Shown here piece by piece: positions 26,939 to 35,944 of a DNA stretch of 64,000 nucleotides. The position numbers and the translations under genes are program-made. Each line of letters starts with the position of its first letter. Within the stretch, counting starts at the first letter, position 1. A model generated the notes under the pieces. That model was not told the DNA's origin. It searched no databases and was given only the letters and a program-made list of their open reading frames with translations. The DNA comes from Alloactinosynnema sp. L-07. Lineage in GTDB: Bacteria > Actinomycetota > Actinomycetes > Mycobacteriales > Pseudonocardiaceae. The stretch spans positions 496,001 to 560,000 of the forward strand of contig NZ_LN850107.1 of assembly GCF_900070365.1 (NCBI RefSeq). The letters run 5' to 3'.

Positions 26939-29122
26939 CTACGCGCGGGCGCAGGTGGCGCACTTCCACGCCGAGGCCCCGTTGTCCCCCCGGCTGCCGT
27001 TGCCGCTGGCCGTGCCCGGCAGCGTCAGGTTCAGGGTGTTGGCCGCCGCGCATCCCGCCGCGTGCCCGAGAGCGCGGTAGGCCTCGAACTGCTCGTCGGT
27101 GAAGGTCTGCTGGGTGGTGGCGTGGTTGGGGAAGCGGGTGTCACGCGCCTTGAACGCGTGCAGGTCCCAGCTGGCGCCCTTGGTCATGACCGCCTTCGCG
27201 TACACCAGTTTCGCGGTCCTGCGGTCGGGATAGGTGACGTTGCCCGCGGCGACCATGGACGTGCTGACCCCGTCACAGTCGGGCAGCACCGCGGTCGGAT
27301 CGAGCCGCACCTCGGCGTCGAGGTCGCTGCGGGCCAGGGCGATGGCGCGGCCGATGTCCAGCCCCGCGCCCTTGATGTCGCAGCTGGCGTCGAAGCACAG
27401 CACGTGGGTGCACCGCCTGCGCAGCAGCTCGACGAGTCCCAGGTTCTCCCAGTGGCCACCGTCGGTCAGGTAGATGTAACGGTGGTTGGACTTGGTGATG
27501 CCCATGGCCTCCCGCAGCACGTAGAGCGCGCCCGGCTCGTGCCACCCGTCCCTTATCCAGGTGAACGCCTTGCCGACGGCGGTCGTCGGCGGCTTGGGCG
27601 GGTCGCTCCACCGGGCGTGGTTGAAGTTCTTGATCCAGACACCGAGCCGGATGTTGGTCAGTGCCATCAGGAACCGCACCGGTGGGTAGGTGTGCCGACC
27701 CATCAGCGGCGACAGCGCCGCGCCGGACATCGCCATGAGTGAGGGCAGGGTCAGGTTGCTGCCCGCGACTCCGCCGTGGTTCTCGATGTCCTTGGTCGAG
27801 GGGCGCTCGCCAAGCGCGGGTCCGCCGCTCCGCTCCCGCTCGAAGGTGAACGACGCCGCGTAACGGCCGGTGGGAGTCTCCCTGCCGGTGAGGTTGACCG
27901 CGCAGCACACGACCAGCTCGGGAAGATGTCTGTCCTTGTTGGGCGGTGTCGCGGAGAAGTACACACTCGTCTTGTAGTCGATGGGGCGGACCACGAGCTT
28001 CCGTCGCCCCGGTTCGCCCTCGACCTGCCGCTGCACGGCGAACGGGATGCAGAGCCGTTCCCGGTAGTGGTTGTGCATCGAGTAGAGGCGATTGTGGACC
28101 GCGACCGCCATCACCGACACGACCAGCGCGAACACGGCCACCCAGATGACATCCCATGGTGAGTCGACTCCGTGCCTGCTGGCGTGCTCCAGCGCGGAGA
28201 GCAGCGGCACGAGCAGCAGGCCCGCGCTGGCGACGTAGGACAGGGTGAGCATCAAGCGCAGCGCACGGAACCGGCGCCCGAGAACCAGCGCGGCCGACGC
28301 CATCACCAGGGACACCGTGAGCCAGAAGGCGATCGCCACCGCACGGCCGAAGAACTCATCGAAGATCCCGGGGTCGCTGCCGAAGACCTTTGTCAGCACC
28401 AGAAGCGCGGCCGCGCGATACAGTTCGGCCAGCGCGGGCAGTGCCATGATCACCACGATGACCCCGGTGGCGACAAGGAAGCCCGCGGTCCTCTGCTCCG
28501 CCCGCCTTTTGGCGAACTCGCGGGGTTTGTCCCTGAACCGCCGCAGCGCGACACAGAGCAGGGCGGCCGCGACGCAGCCCAACGCCGCCCCGAGCGGCCA
28601 CTGGACGGCCGGGGAATCGGGCCACTGCAAGCCGTTGAGGCGCAGATCCGAGAGATCGACTCCAGCGGCGTACAGCAGCCATCCCGTGACCCGGCCCGCG
28701 ATCAGGATGCAGAGCATGAACGGCAGATAGTTGAGCAAGAACCCGAACACGATGCTCGCGGCCATCCACAGCTTGCCGGAGGCGCCGGAGGCGAGGTAGT
28801 CGGTGTTCTGCCGCAGATACCGCTCCTCGGGAGACCCACTGGCCCACAGCGGCTTGTCGCCCTCCGCGACGGGCACCGAGTACTTCGCCGAGATCGTCAG
28901 GGCGCTGGCGATGTAGTTCCCACCGGAGACCGCGGCGAGGTAGCTGGAGTTCTCGAGCACGTGGTGGGCCTGCAAAGCCTGCAACGCGCCGAGATTGAAG
29001 GCGGCCGACCGGATCCCGCCACCGGACAGCGCGATTCCGATCCGATTGCCGTCGGTGGCCTCCAGGAGGTACTCACCCTCCACTTTGGGCAGATCCTTGG
29101 CCTCTCCTGTGGACGCGGTCAT
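26939..29122 (-). CDS. Multi-pass membrane patatin-like phospholipase
   Basis: 727 residues. A patatin lipase domain is split by a membrane region. The oxyanion motif SGGGIRSAAF is at 33-42 and the nucleophile Ser66 sits in AVSGGN. Six or so transmembrane helices follow (about 118-153, 174-194, 213-245, 260-283, 288-312 and 326-345). The catalytic Asp is at about 554 in TDGGHWENLGL, so the Ser-Asp dyad is complete. The C-terminus ends in a CATC pair. It starts 15 bases after the P-loop ATPase gene. Patatin effectors that destroy membranes are known in several phage-defence systems; this role is inferred from architecture and pairing. Confidence 0.87.
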   Translation of the reverse strand: MTASTGEAKDLPKVEGEYLLEATDGNRIGIALSGGGIRSAAFNLGALQALQAHHVLENSSYLAAVSGGNYIASALTISAKYSVPVAEGDKPLWASGSPEERYLRQNTDYLASGASGKLWMAASIVFGFLLNYLPFMLCILIAGRVTGWLLYAAGVDLSDLRLNGLQWPDSPAVQWPLGAALGCVAAALLCVALRRFRDKPREFAKRRAEQRTAGFLVATGVIVVIMALPALAELYRAAALLVLTKVFGSDPGIFDEFFGRAVAIAFWLTVSLVMASAALVLGRRFRALRLMLTLSYVASAGLLLVPLLSALEHASRHGVDSPWDVIWVAVFALVVSVMAVAVHNRLYSMHNHYRERLCIPFAVQRQVEGEPGRRKLVVRPIDYKTSVYFSATPPNKDRHLPELVVCCAVNLTGRETPTGRYAASFTFERERSGGPALGERPSTKDIENHGGVAGSNLTLPSLMAMSGAALSPLMGRHTYPPVRFLMALTNIRLGVWIKNFNHARWSDPPKPPTTAVGKAFTWIRDGWHEPGALYVLREAMGITKSNHRYIYLTDGGHWENLGLVELLRRRCTHVLCFDASCDIKGAGLDIGRAIALARSDLDAEVRLDPTAVLPDCDGVSTSMVAAGNVTYPDRRTAKLVYAKAVMTKGASWDLHAFKARDTRFPNHATTQQTFTDEQFEAYRALGHAAGCAAANTLNLTLPGTASGNGSRGDNGASAWKCATCARA

Positions 29123-29137
29123 GGCCGTCTCCGATGG

Positions 29138-30784
29138 TCAATTCGTGATGTAGCCGAACGCCCGGCGGTAGTCCTCGCCCCTCAGCTCGCACCCGTAGGG
29201 GTAGGTCGCGTGCGCCTTCTCACGGCGCAGCCGCGACATCGACTGCTCCAGCAGGTGCCGGGTGAAGAGCGGGTGGATGCACAGGTAGTCGCGGTCTTCC
29301 TCGCAGTTGAGCCCGTGATCGAAGGTGTACTGGAAGTAGGTCTTGTTGTAGCGGCCGGTCTGGTCGAACCGGACGCCGAGCACCCCGAGCGCGAACAGCA
29401 TCGACACGAACTCGTCGAAGTCCAGTCGGGTGAGGTTGCGGATCCCCTGCTGGTTGTAGATCTTGTGCAGGGTCCGGACCGGGAAACAGAGGTCGAGCTT
29501 GCCCGCCAGCCTGCGCAGCGCGTCCGCCGCCTCGGGATAGGAGGCCTTGTAGGCGCTCAGGATGCCGCTGACCAGCATCCGCTCGGCGCTCCTGGTGCCG
29601 GTGCTGATCGCGTGGGGCGTCACCGCCCACGGCCGCGAACCGTCGTCGGTCCGGCGGAACACCCGGTTGAGGATCTCGATCAGGTGCCGGGGCAGCAGTT
29701 GGGTGTGCCGCAGCAGATAGGCCAGCGGGTCTTCCTCGATCTGCAGGTGGCCGTAGATGCGCTTGGGCAGCGCCGCCCGCAGCAGCGCGATGTTGCGGTC
29801 CGGCCCGTCGACGTCGCCCGCTTTCGCGCGCAGTTCCTTCCACTCCTCCGGGTGGTTGAGCCGCAGGAACAGATCCAGCCTGGACCCCGCCAGGTGCAGC
29901 AGCTCCGGCGCGGTCCAGAAGATCTTGAGATGGTTGCCTTGCAGGTCCTTCTCCGGAGCCGCGGCCAGATCGTGGATCTTGTCGTAGAGCTCGGACGGCA
30001 GACAGATCTGCAGCCCGTAGGGCTGACTCGACGCGTGCCGGGCGACCACCCGGCCCGCGCACCGGAACAGGCCCGCCAGCACCTCGGTCAGTTCGTGCAG
30101 CCGCAGTTGCAGGTCCTCCAGGTTGTCCATCACGATGATCACCGGCTGGGCGCGCTGGGCCAGCAGGGCCCGCATCGCCGTGCGGGCCTGCTCGAAGGTG
30201 ACCCCGCCCGCGCTGACACCCGCGATGACCTCGTCGAGTCCGAACGCGGTGTCGTCGTTGATCCGCCGGGTCAGGTCGCGCAGGAAGTGTTCGACCGCGT
30301 GCGTCGAGTCGGTCGGTCTGGTGCCGTCACGGTGCAGGAAGTCGGTGATGGTCTGCAGTTCGCGGTGCGCGTCCGTCGGCGACGCCGTCCGCCACGTGTG
30401 GAAGATCGCGACCTGGTCGAACGCCGCGGTCCAGATGTCGGACACCTGGTCGACGAACGGCCTGCCGTGTCTGCGGTCGTGGGCGTGCAGGACCCGGAGC
30501 ATCTCGAGGTAGACGTTCTCGGTCTTGAGGATCTCGTGGCCTGGCGCGTCGCCGAACAGCGAGCAGACGAGGAACGCGGTCTTTCCGGAGCCCTTGCGGC
30601 CGATGATGTAGGTCGGATGCGCGTCGGCCTGGGCGTAGATGACATTGGACCGGTCGAACAGCTGCTGGGCGAGTTCGTGCCCGAAGTGATCGATGGCCTC
30701 GGTGTAGCCGGGGCCGAACGGCTGGTTCGGCGTGAGGACTTCGCGCAGTCTGGTCGGGTCGACCAGGTCGGTGTAGTGGTCCAC
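29138..30784 (-). CDS. P-loop ATPase, Sll1717-like, partner of the patatin
   Basis: 548 residues. Walker A is GRKGSGKT at 62-69 and Walker B VIIVMDN at about 215-221. The middle is helical, with QLRLHELTEVLAGLFRCAG. The C-terminal third contains a winged-helix-like stretch (LTRLDFDEFVSMLFALGVLGV) ending near IHPLFTRHLLEQ. The overall plan fits the STAND/KAP-like ATPases annotated as Sll1717 family. It is the first gene of a two-gene leftward operon with the membrane patatin, and probably senses a trigger and controls the lipase; that is inference. Codon use is like the backbone. Confidence 0.82.
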   Translation of the reverse strand: MDHYTDLVDPTRLREVLTPNQPFGPGYTEAIDHFGHELAQQLFDRSNVIYAQADAHPTYIIGRKGSGKTAFLVCSLFGDAPGHEILKTENVYLEMLRVLHAHDRRHGRPFVDQVSDIWTAAFDQVAIFHTWRTASPTDAHRELQTITDFLHRDGTRPTDSTHAVEHFLRDLTRRINDDTAFGLDEVIAGVSAGGVTFEQARTAMRALLAQRAQPVIIVMDNLEDLQLRLHELTEVLAGLFRCAGRVVARHASSQPYGLQICLPSELYDKIHDLAAAPEKDLQGNHLKIFWTAPELLHLAGSRLDLFLRLNHPEEWKELRAKAGDVDGPDRNIALLRAALPKRIYGHLQIEEDPLAYLLRHTQLLPRHLIEILNRVFRRTDDGSRPWAVTPHAISTGTRSAERMLVSGILSAYKASYPEAADALRRLAGKLDLCFPVRTLHKIYNQQGIRNLTRLDFDEFVSMLFALGVLGVRFDQTGRYNKTYFQYTFDHGLNCEEDRDYLCIHPLFTRHLLEQSMSRLRREKAHATYPYGCELRGEDYRRAFGYITN

Positions 30785-30838
30785 GGCGGTCTCCAGGGTG
30801 GAGGGTATGCCTGGAACTCGTCCGTTTGGACTGGGCCG

Positions 30839-31018
30839 TTACGCCAATGGCAGGACAAAGTCACGCGCTGCGAACACGCACGACCACGGATTCGTCGTAG
30901 CGGTCCAGAGGCGTCCTGGTCGAATAGCGCGCTCGATGAACCCGCTGCGCCCTCGCGCGCCGACTCGCTGATCAAGTTCTTCGACCAGTGTGTCGTCGAT
31001 GCTTATGTGCAGACGCAT
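30839..31018 (-). pseudogene. Remnant of a ribbon-helix-helix antitoxin gene
   Basis: The first 33 residues (MRLHISIDDTLVEELDQRVG and GRSGFIERAI) are a clean RHH antitoxin N-terminus of the VapB/CopG kind. The reading then runs into an unrelated tail and stops, losing the region that would bind a toxin. No PIN-domain toxin gene follows. It lies upstream of the ATPase gene on the same strand, at the edge of the presumed island. Confidence 0.5.
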
Positions 31019-31043
31019 GGGCACAGCATGGCCGACACTTCGC

Positions 31044-31778
31044 TCAGGCGCTGCGGACTTGGGCCCGTTCGACCGAGTCATAGCGGTCCAATACCAGGTC
31101 CGCCACCTCGACGGCAGCGCCCAGTGGGGCGGCCACCCGGACCGTCGGACCTGCCTGGGCGATCACCCGATCGGGTAGCAGTCCCGGCGCCAGGAACCAG
31201 GACGCGACGGCGACCCGTTTCGCGCCTCTGGCGCGCAGGGCGGCGATCGCGCTGGACACGTCCGGGTCGGTGGCCGACGCGAAGGCCGCGCGGACCCCGG
31301 ACCAACCCATGACCCGGGACCACCGTTCGGCCACCTCGTGCACGCGGGCGTTGGCGGGCGCGTGTGACGAGCCGGTGGCCGCGAGGACCACGCCGAGGTC
31401 CGGGTCCCCGGGGACCACGTCGATCTCGGTGAGCCTGCGCAGGGCTGCGGCTTCCAACCGCGCGTCCGGGCCGAGCACGTCGGTCACGGTCACCGAGAGC
31501 AGCGGCAGCCGCGCCTCGGTCTCGGCGATCAGGGCGGGAAGGTCCACGCGCGCGTGGAACGCCCGGCCCAGCAGCAGGGGAGCGACCACGACGTCGCGGT
31601 GGCCCTCGGCGTGCAACGTCGCCAGTACGTCGGTCAGCAGCGGTACCGACAGGTCGAGGAACGCGCCGCGCACGTCCAGGTCGGGGCGTCGGGCACGGAC
31701 CACGTCGAGCAGCTCGGCCACCGTGGCGGCCGAGCGCGGGTCGCGGCTGCCGTGGGCGACAGCGACAAGCGGCGTCAC
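31044..31778 (-). CDS. Sirohydrochlorin chelatase-family protein (CbiX/SirB type)
   Basis: Inserts iron (or cobalt) into sirohydrochlorin, giving siroheme for the sulfite reductase encoded upstream. The 244-residue product has two CbiX halves. The N-terminal half carries the metal-site VAHGSRDPRS and LLLGRAFHARVDLP; the C-terminal half carries LAATGSSHAP and VASWFLAPGLLPDRV. It is the last gene of the sulfur operon, as its mycobacterial counterpart (next to cysH) also is. Siroheme supply explains the linkage. Confidence 0.88.
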   Translation of the reverse strand: MTPLVAVAHGSRDPRSAATVAELLDVVRARRPDLDVRGAFLDLSVPLLTDVLATLHAEGHRDVVVAPLLLGRAFHARVDLPALIAETEARLPLLSVTVTDVLGPDARLEAAALRRLTEIDVVPGDPDLGVVLAATGSSHAPANARVHEVAERWSRVMGWSGVRAAFASATDPDVSSAIAALRARGAKRVAVASWFLAPGLLPDRVIAQAGPTVRVAAPLGAAVEVADLVLDRYDSVERAQVRSA

Positions 31779-31788
31779 TGAGCCGTCC

Positions 31789-32673
31789 TCACAGTGCCCC
31801 GGTGAGCCCGCGGGCCCGCAACACGGCGCGTTCCAGGGGGCGGAACACGAGCAGTTCGATGCCGACGCCGACGAAGAAGATCAGCAGGATGCCCGCCATC
31901 ACCATCGACATGTCCGACAGGGACATGCCGTTGTGCAGGTACTGGCCGAGGCCGAATCCGAGCTGCGGCGAGGTGGCGATCAGCTCGGCGGCCATGAGCG
32001 ACCGCCAGGAGAACGCCCAGCCCTGCTTGAGGCCTGCCAGGTATCCCGGCAGCGCGGCGGGAAGCAGGATGAAGCGGGCGGTGTCGATGCGGCCCGCGCC
32101 GAGCACCTTGCCGACTCGGGGCAGGATCGGCGGGATCTGGTCGATCCCGGCGACCAGGCCGTTGGCGATCGACGGCACCGCGCCGAGCAGCACGACGGTG
32201 TAGATCGCGGCGTCGGTCAGGCCGAACCACAGGACCGCGGCGGGCACCCACGCCACCGACGGCAGGCTCTGCAGACCCGAGATCAGCGGGCCGAACGCGG
32301 CCCGGACCAGCGGCACCTTGGCCAGCAGCAGGCCCAGCGGCGTGGCCACGGCCACCGCGATCATGAACCCGATCACGGCGCGGTGGACGGAGACCCAGAG
32401 GAACTCCCACACGTCGCCGTTCTCGATCACCTTCTGGATCTGCTCCCACACCGCGAGCGGTGCGGGCAGCTGGTACTCCGGCCAGATCGCCCGCGACCAC
32501 AGGACCTGCCAGACCGCCACGATCGCGATCAGCGCGACGATCGGGGCGAGCGTGGTGCGCAGCAGGTTGCGCCGACCAGCGCTGCGGGTGGCACTCGGCG
32601 GCGTGTCGAGCGCGTCGAGGCCCGCCTCGACGGCCGCCTCATCGTCCCGAGTGGTCACGTCATGCTGCGGCAT
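31789..32673 (-). CDS. ssuC: Sulfonate/nitrate-type ABC transporter permease
   Basis: Membrane subunit of an SsuABC-like importer. 294 residues with about six transmembrane helices; the N-terminal 35 residues are soluble and acidic. The EAA loop that contacts the ATPase is near GRIDTARFILLPAALPGYLAGLKQG. It overlaps ssuB by 14 bases. In this sulfur operon the cargo is probably an alkanesulfonate or another organosulfur compound; the sequence cannot separate this from taurine or sulfate esters. Confidence 0.87.
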   Translation of the reverse strand: MPQHDVTTRDDEAAVEAGLDALDTPPSATRSAGRRNLLRTTLAPIVALIAIVAVWQVLWSRAIWPEYQLPAPLAVWEQIQKVIENGDVWEFLWVSVHRAVIGFMIAVAVATPLGLLLAKVPLVRAAFGPLISGLQSLPSVAWVPAAVLWFGLTDAAIYTVVLLGAVPSIANGLVAGIDQIPPILPRVGKVLGAGRIDTARFILLPAALPGYLAGLKQGWAFSWRSLMAAELIATSPQLGFGLGQYLHNGMSLSDMSMVMAGILLIFFVGVGIELLVFRPLERAVLRARGLTGAL

Positions 32674-33454
32674 GGCTGCTGATCACCTCGCGGAGCTTGG
32701 CGTTGATCTTGGTGACGGCCTCGGCCTCTGCGGCCGCGGAGAGACCGTCGACGTTCCACTCCTGCACGACGCGGCCCGGCTTGGACGACAGCAGCACGAC
32801 GCGCTGGCCCAGGCGCACGGCCTCGCGCACGTCGTGGGTGACGAAGACGACCGCGGCACCGGTGGCCTCCCACACCCGCAGCAGCTCGCCCTGCAGCACG
32901 TCGCGGGTGATCGCGTCGAGCGCGGAGAACGGTTCGTCCATGAGCAGCAGCGACGATGCCTCGCCGCCGTCGCCCGCGATGGCCGAGGCCAGCGCGCGCG
33001 CCAGGGCGACGCGCTGGCGCATGCCGCCGGACAGCTCGTGCGGGCGCTTGTCGCCGACGCCGCCGAGGCGGACCAGTTCGAGCAGGTCAGCGGTCTTGGC
33101 TCGGCGGTCGGCCCGGCCGACCCCGGCCAGCCGCAGCGGCAGCTCGACGTTGCGCGCGGCGGTCAGCCACGGCATGAGCGCGGCCTCCTGGAACATCACC
33201 GCGGGCCGGGTGGTGGAGAGCTGGATGTCGCCGGAGGTCGGCTTGTCCAGGCCCGCCACCAGGTTGAGCACGGTGGTCTTGCCGCAGCCGGACGCACCGA
33301 GGAGGCAGACGAACTCGCCGGGGGCGACGGTCAGGTCGATCCCGTCGAGCGCGGTCACGGCGCGCGCGCCGTGACCGAAGGACTTGCGGACACTGGTCAG
33401 CCGCACCACATCGTCGGTGGCGGTGGGCGCGGGGGTCTCGAGCGTCGCGGTCAT
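32660..33454 (-). CDS. ssuB: Sulfonate-type ABC transporter ATPase
   Basis: Energy-coupling ATPase of the importer, 264 residues. Walker A is GASGCGKTT, the Q-loop is in MFQEAALMPWL, the signature is LSGGMRQRVALARAL, Walker B is LLLMDEPFSALD and the switch His is in FVTHDVREAV. All motifs are intact. ATG at 33452-33454 (MTATLETPAPT) is the start. It lies between ssuA and ssuC and overlaps ssuC by 14 bases. Confidence 0.9.
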   Translation of the reverse strand: MTATLETPAPTATDDVVRLTSVRKSFGHGARAVTALDGIDLTVAPGEFVCLLGASGCGKTTVLNLVAGLDKPTSGDIQLSTTRPAVMFQEAALMPWLTAARNVELPLRLAGVGRADRRAKTADLLELVRLGGVGDKRPHELSGGMRQRVALARALASAIAGDGGEASSLLLMDEPFSALDAITRDVLQGELLRVWEATGAAVVFVTHDVREAVRLGQRVVLLSSKPGRVVQEWNVDGLSAAAEAEAVTKINAKLREVISSHAAA

Positions 33455-33513
33455 GGTTCGCCTGCCTTCCAGTCTCGAATGTCTCAGCGTGCCGTTGTCT
33501 TTGGTTAGCGCTG

Positions 33514-34593
33514 CTACTTCTTGTCCAGGCCTGCTGCGTTGGCCTCCGGCTTGCCCGCGGCCTTGAGCACCGCGTTGAGCGCGGTCAGGTCGACGAAGCC
33601 GGACAGGTCGGTCTCCTTCTGCGCGATGCCCGCGGTGACGGCGTCCTTGGACAGCTGCGGGAAGGTGCTCGCCAGCGGGTCCGGGTCCAGCGTGATCGCG
33701 GCGAACGCGCGGTCGATCACCTTGGCGCCCAGGCCCTTGCCGGTCAGCGCCTCCAGCTGCTTGTTCACCGCGGCCTTGGCGTCGGCCGCATTGGCCTTGG
33801 CGTAGTCGTTCGAGGCGAGCAGGCCGCGCAGCAGTGCCTCGACCGTCTTCGGGTGGTCCTTGAGGAACTGCGTGCGGACCAGCAGCACGGTGGTCGGGAA
33901 CTTGCCGTCGCGCCACAGTTCCTTCTCGTCGAGCAGGACCTTGGCGCCCGCGTCGAGCACTAGGCGCGAGGCCCACGGCTCGGGCAGCCACGCCGCCTGC
34001 ACCTCGCCCTTCTTGAACGCGTCGAGCGTCTGCCCGTTCTCCCGGTTGGTGACCTGGACCTTGTCCTTGAGGCCCTTCTCGACCAGCCACTTCTTCAGCG
34101 AGACGTCCTGGGTGTTGCCCAGCGCCGGGGTGACGACGACCTTGCCCGCCAGGTCCTCCGGCGTGTTGATGTCCGCGGCCACCACGAGCTGGGCGCCGCC
34201 GGACGTGCCGCCCGCGACCAGGCGCACGGCTTCGCCGTTGGACTTGGCGAAGGCGTTGATCGCAGGCCCGGAGCCGATGAAGCCCGCGTCGAGCGAGCCG
34301 CCGAGGAACGCGCTGACCTCGGTGGGGCCGTCGTTGAACTTGGTCGGGACGAGCTTGGTGCTGCCCAGTTCCTTGGCGTAGAGGCCCTTCTCCAAGCCGA
34401 TCAGCGCCGAGGCGTGCGTGACGTTGGGGAAGTAGCCCAGCCGCAGCTCGGCCGCGGGGCCCTTGTCGGTGCTCTGGCCCGCCGGAGCGGAGTCGGCGGG
34501 GGTCTCGGCGCGGGAGCAGCCGACGGCGAGGAGCGAGATCGCGACTGCTCCGGCTTGCAGGACCAAGCGCGGTCGGGACAAGCGGGTCTTCAC
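33514..34593 (-). CDS. ssuA: ABC transporter substrate-binding lipoprotein, sulfonate type
   Basis: Extracytoplasmic binding protein of the SsuABC-type importer, 359 residues. The N-terminus is a lipoprotein signal with lipobox LLAVGC, so it is anchored to the outer face of the membrane. The body is a type II periplasmic fold: LRLGYFPNVTHASALIGLEKGLYAKEL, then GGSLDAGFIGSGPAINAF for ligand contacts. This pattern is shared by sulfonate, taurine and nitrate binders; the sulfur operon favours a sulfonate. Confidence 0.88.
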   Translation of the reverse strand: MKTRLSRPRLVLQAGAVAISLLAVGCSRAETPADSAPAGQSTDKGPAAELRLGYFPNVTHASALIGLEKGLYAKELGSTKLVPTKFNDGPTEVSAFLGGSLDAGFIGSGPAINAFAKSNGEAVRLVAGGTSGGAQLVVAADINTPEDLAGKVVVTPALGNTQDVSLKKWLVEKGLKDKVQVTNRENGQTLDAFKKGEVQAAWLPEPWASRLVLDAGAKVLLDEKELWRDGKFPTTVLLVRTQFLKDHPKTVEALLRGLLASNDYAKANAADAKAAVNKQLEALTGKGLGAKVIDRAFAAITLDPDPLASTFPQLSKDAVTAGIAQKETDLSGFVDLTALNAVLKAAGKPEANAAGLDKK

Positions 34594-34621
34594 GGGTGGG
34601 CCCTTTCGGTGGGGGAGGGGA

Positions 34622-35944
34622 TTACGGACCGGGCGAGACGGCGGCCTCTCCGCCGCCGGTACAGCTCTCGCCGGTCTCCAATGCCCGCAGGCCCGCCCCG
34701 ACCAGGCCCGCTGCCAACGTGGAGCCGTCCGCCGGGTCGATCACCAGGAACGCCCCGGTGCGCCGGTTGACGGCGTAGTCGTCGACCGGGAGCGGCTCCG
34801 CGGTGCGGAGGCCGACCTGCCCGATCTCGTTGAGCTTCAGGTCGTCCGGGCTGTCCACAGTGGTCAGCTTCTGCTCGTCGAAGCGAGCCGACAGCTCGCC
34901 GACGAACGCCTGGACGGTCCGGGCGCCGTGCTTGACCAGCACGCGCGCGCCCGGCTTGAGTGGCTTCTCCGACAGCCACGCCAGTGTCGCGGCGAACTCG
35001 TCGGTCACCGCGGGGGACTCGGTGGCCGCGGCGATGAGGTCGCCGCGGGAGATGTCGATCTCGTCGGTCAGCACGAGGGTGACCGACCGGCCCGCCTCCG
35101 CCTCGTCGAGCTCGCCGTCCGGGGTGTCGATCCGCGCGACGGTCGTGCGCAGGCCCGCGGGCAGCACCACGATCTCGTCGCCCTTGGCTACCGTGCCCGC
35201 CGCGATCTGGCCCGCGTAACCGCGGTAGTCGCGGTGCTCGTCGGTGTTGGTGCGGATGACGTACTGGACCGGGAAGCGGAACGCGGCGTCGTGCGGGTCG
35301 GGCTCGACCGGCACTGTCTCCAGGTGCTCCAGCAGCGTCGGGCCGACGTACCAGGGGGTGTGCGCGGAGCGGTCGACCACGTTGTCGCCGACCAGGGCCG
35401 AGACCGGGATCGACAGCACCGAGCCGATCGGGTAGCCCAGAGCGGTGGCGTGGTCGGTGAACTCCTTGGCGATGACCTCGAAGACGCTCTCGTCGTAGTC
35501 CACCAGGTCGATCTTGTTGACCGCGAGCACCAGCCGCGGCACGCCCAGCAGGGCGAGCACGGCGGCGTGGCGGCGGGTCTGCTCCAGCACGCCCTTGCGC
35601 GCGTCGACCAGCAGCACCGCGAGCTGCGCGGTGGACGCGCCGGTCACGGTGTTGCGGGTGTACTGCACGTGGCCGGGGGTGTCGGCGAGCACGAAGGACC
35701 GCTTGGGCGTGGCGAAGTAGCGGTAGGCCACGTCGATGGTGATGCCCTGCTCCCGCTCGCTGCGCAGGCCGTCGACCAGTAGCGAGAGGTCCGGAGTGGA
35801 CAGTCCTTTGTCGACGGACGCGCGGTGCACGGCGTCGAGCGTGTCGGCGAGGACGGACTTGGTGTCGTAGAGCAGGCGGCCGACCAGCGTCGACTTCCCG
35901 TCATCGACGCTTCCAGCGGTGGCGAGCCGAAGAAGATCGCTCAT
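34622..35944 (-). CDS. cysN: Sulfate adenylyltransferase GTPase subunit
   Basis: GTP-driven subunit of ATP sulfurylase, which with CysD makes APS from sulfate and ATP. The 440-residue product has G1 GSVDDGKSTL, G3 DTPGHVQYTRN and G4 NKIDLV, then EF-Tu-like beta barrels. No APS-kinase (CysC) domain is fused at the C-terminus, unlike mycobacterial CysNC; this fits direct APS reduction by CysH. ATG at 35942-35944 overlaps the cysD stop. Confidence 0.93.
   Translation of the reverse strand: MSDLLRLATAGSVDDGKSTLVGRLLYDTKSVLADTLDAVHRASVDKGLSTPDLSLLVDGLRSEREQGITIDVAYRYFATPKRSFVLADTPGHVQYTRNTVTGASTAQLAVLLVDARKGVLEQTRRHAAVLALLGVPRLVLAVNKIDLVDYDESVFEVIAKEFTDHATALGYPIGSVLSIPVSALVGDNVVDRSAHTPWYVGPTLLEHLETVPVEPDPHDAAFRFPVQYVIRTNTDEHRDYRGYAGQIAAGTVAKGDEIVVLPAGLRTTVARIDTPDGELDEAEAGRSVTLVLTDEIDISRGDLIAAATESPAVTDEFAATLAWLSEKPLKPGARVLVKHGARTVQAFVGELSARFDEQKLTTVDSPDDLKLNEIGQVGLRTAEPLPVDDYAVNRRTGAFLVIDPADGSTLAAGLVGAGLRALETGESCTGGGEAAVSPGP

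Noticed and set aside
28172..31312. A 1046-codon open frame on the plus strand opposite the patatin and ATPase genes
   Set aside because: It is a high-GC antisense shadow: composition is His/Arg/Gln/Asp-rich with no domain, and the minus strand carries two clear genes.
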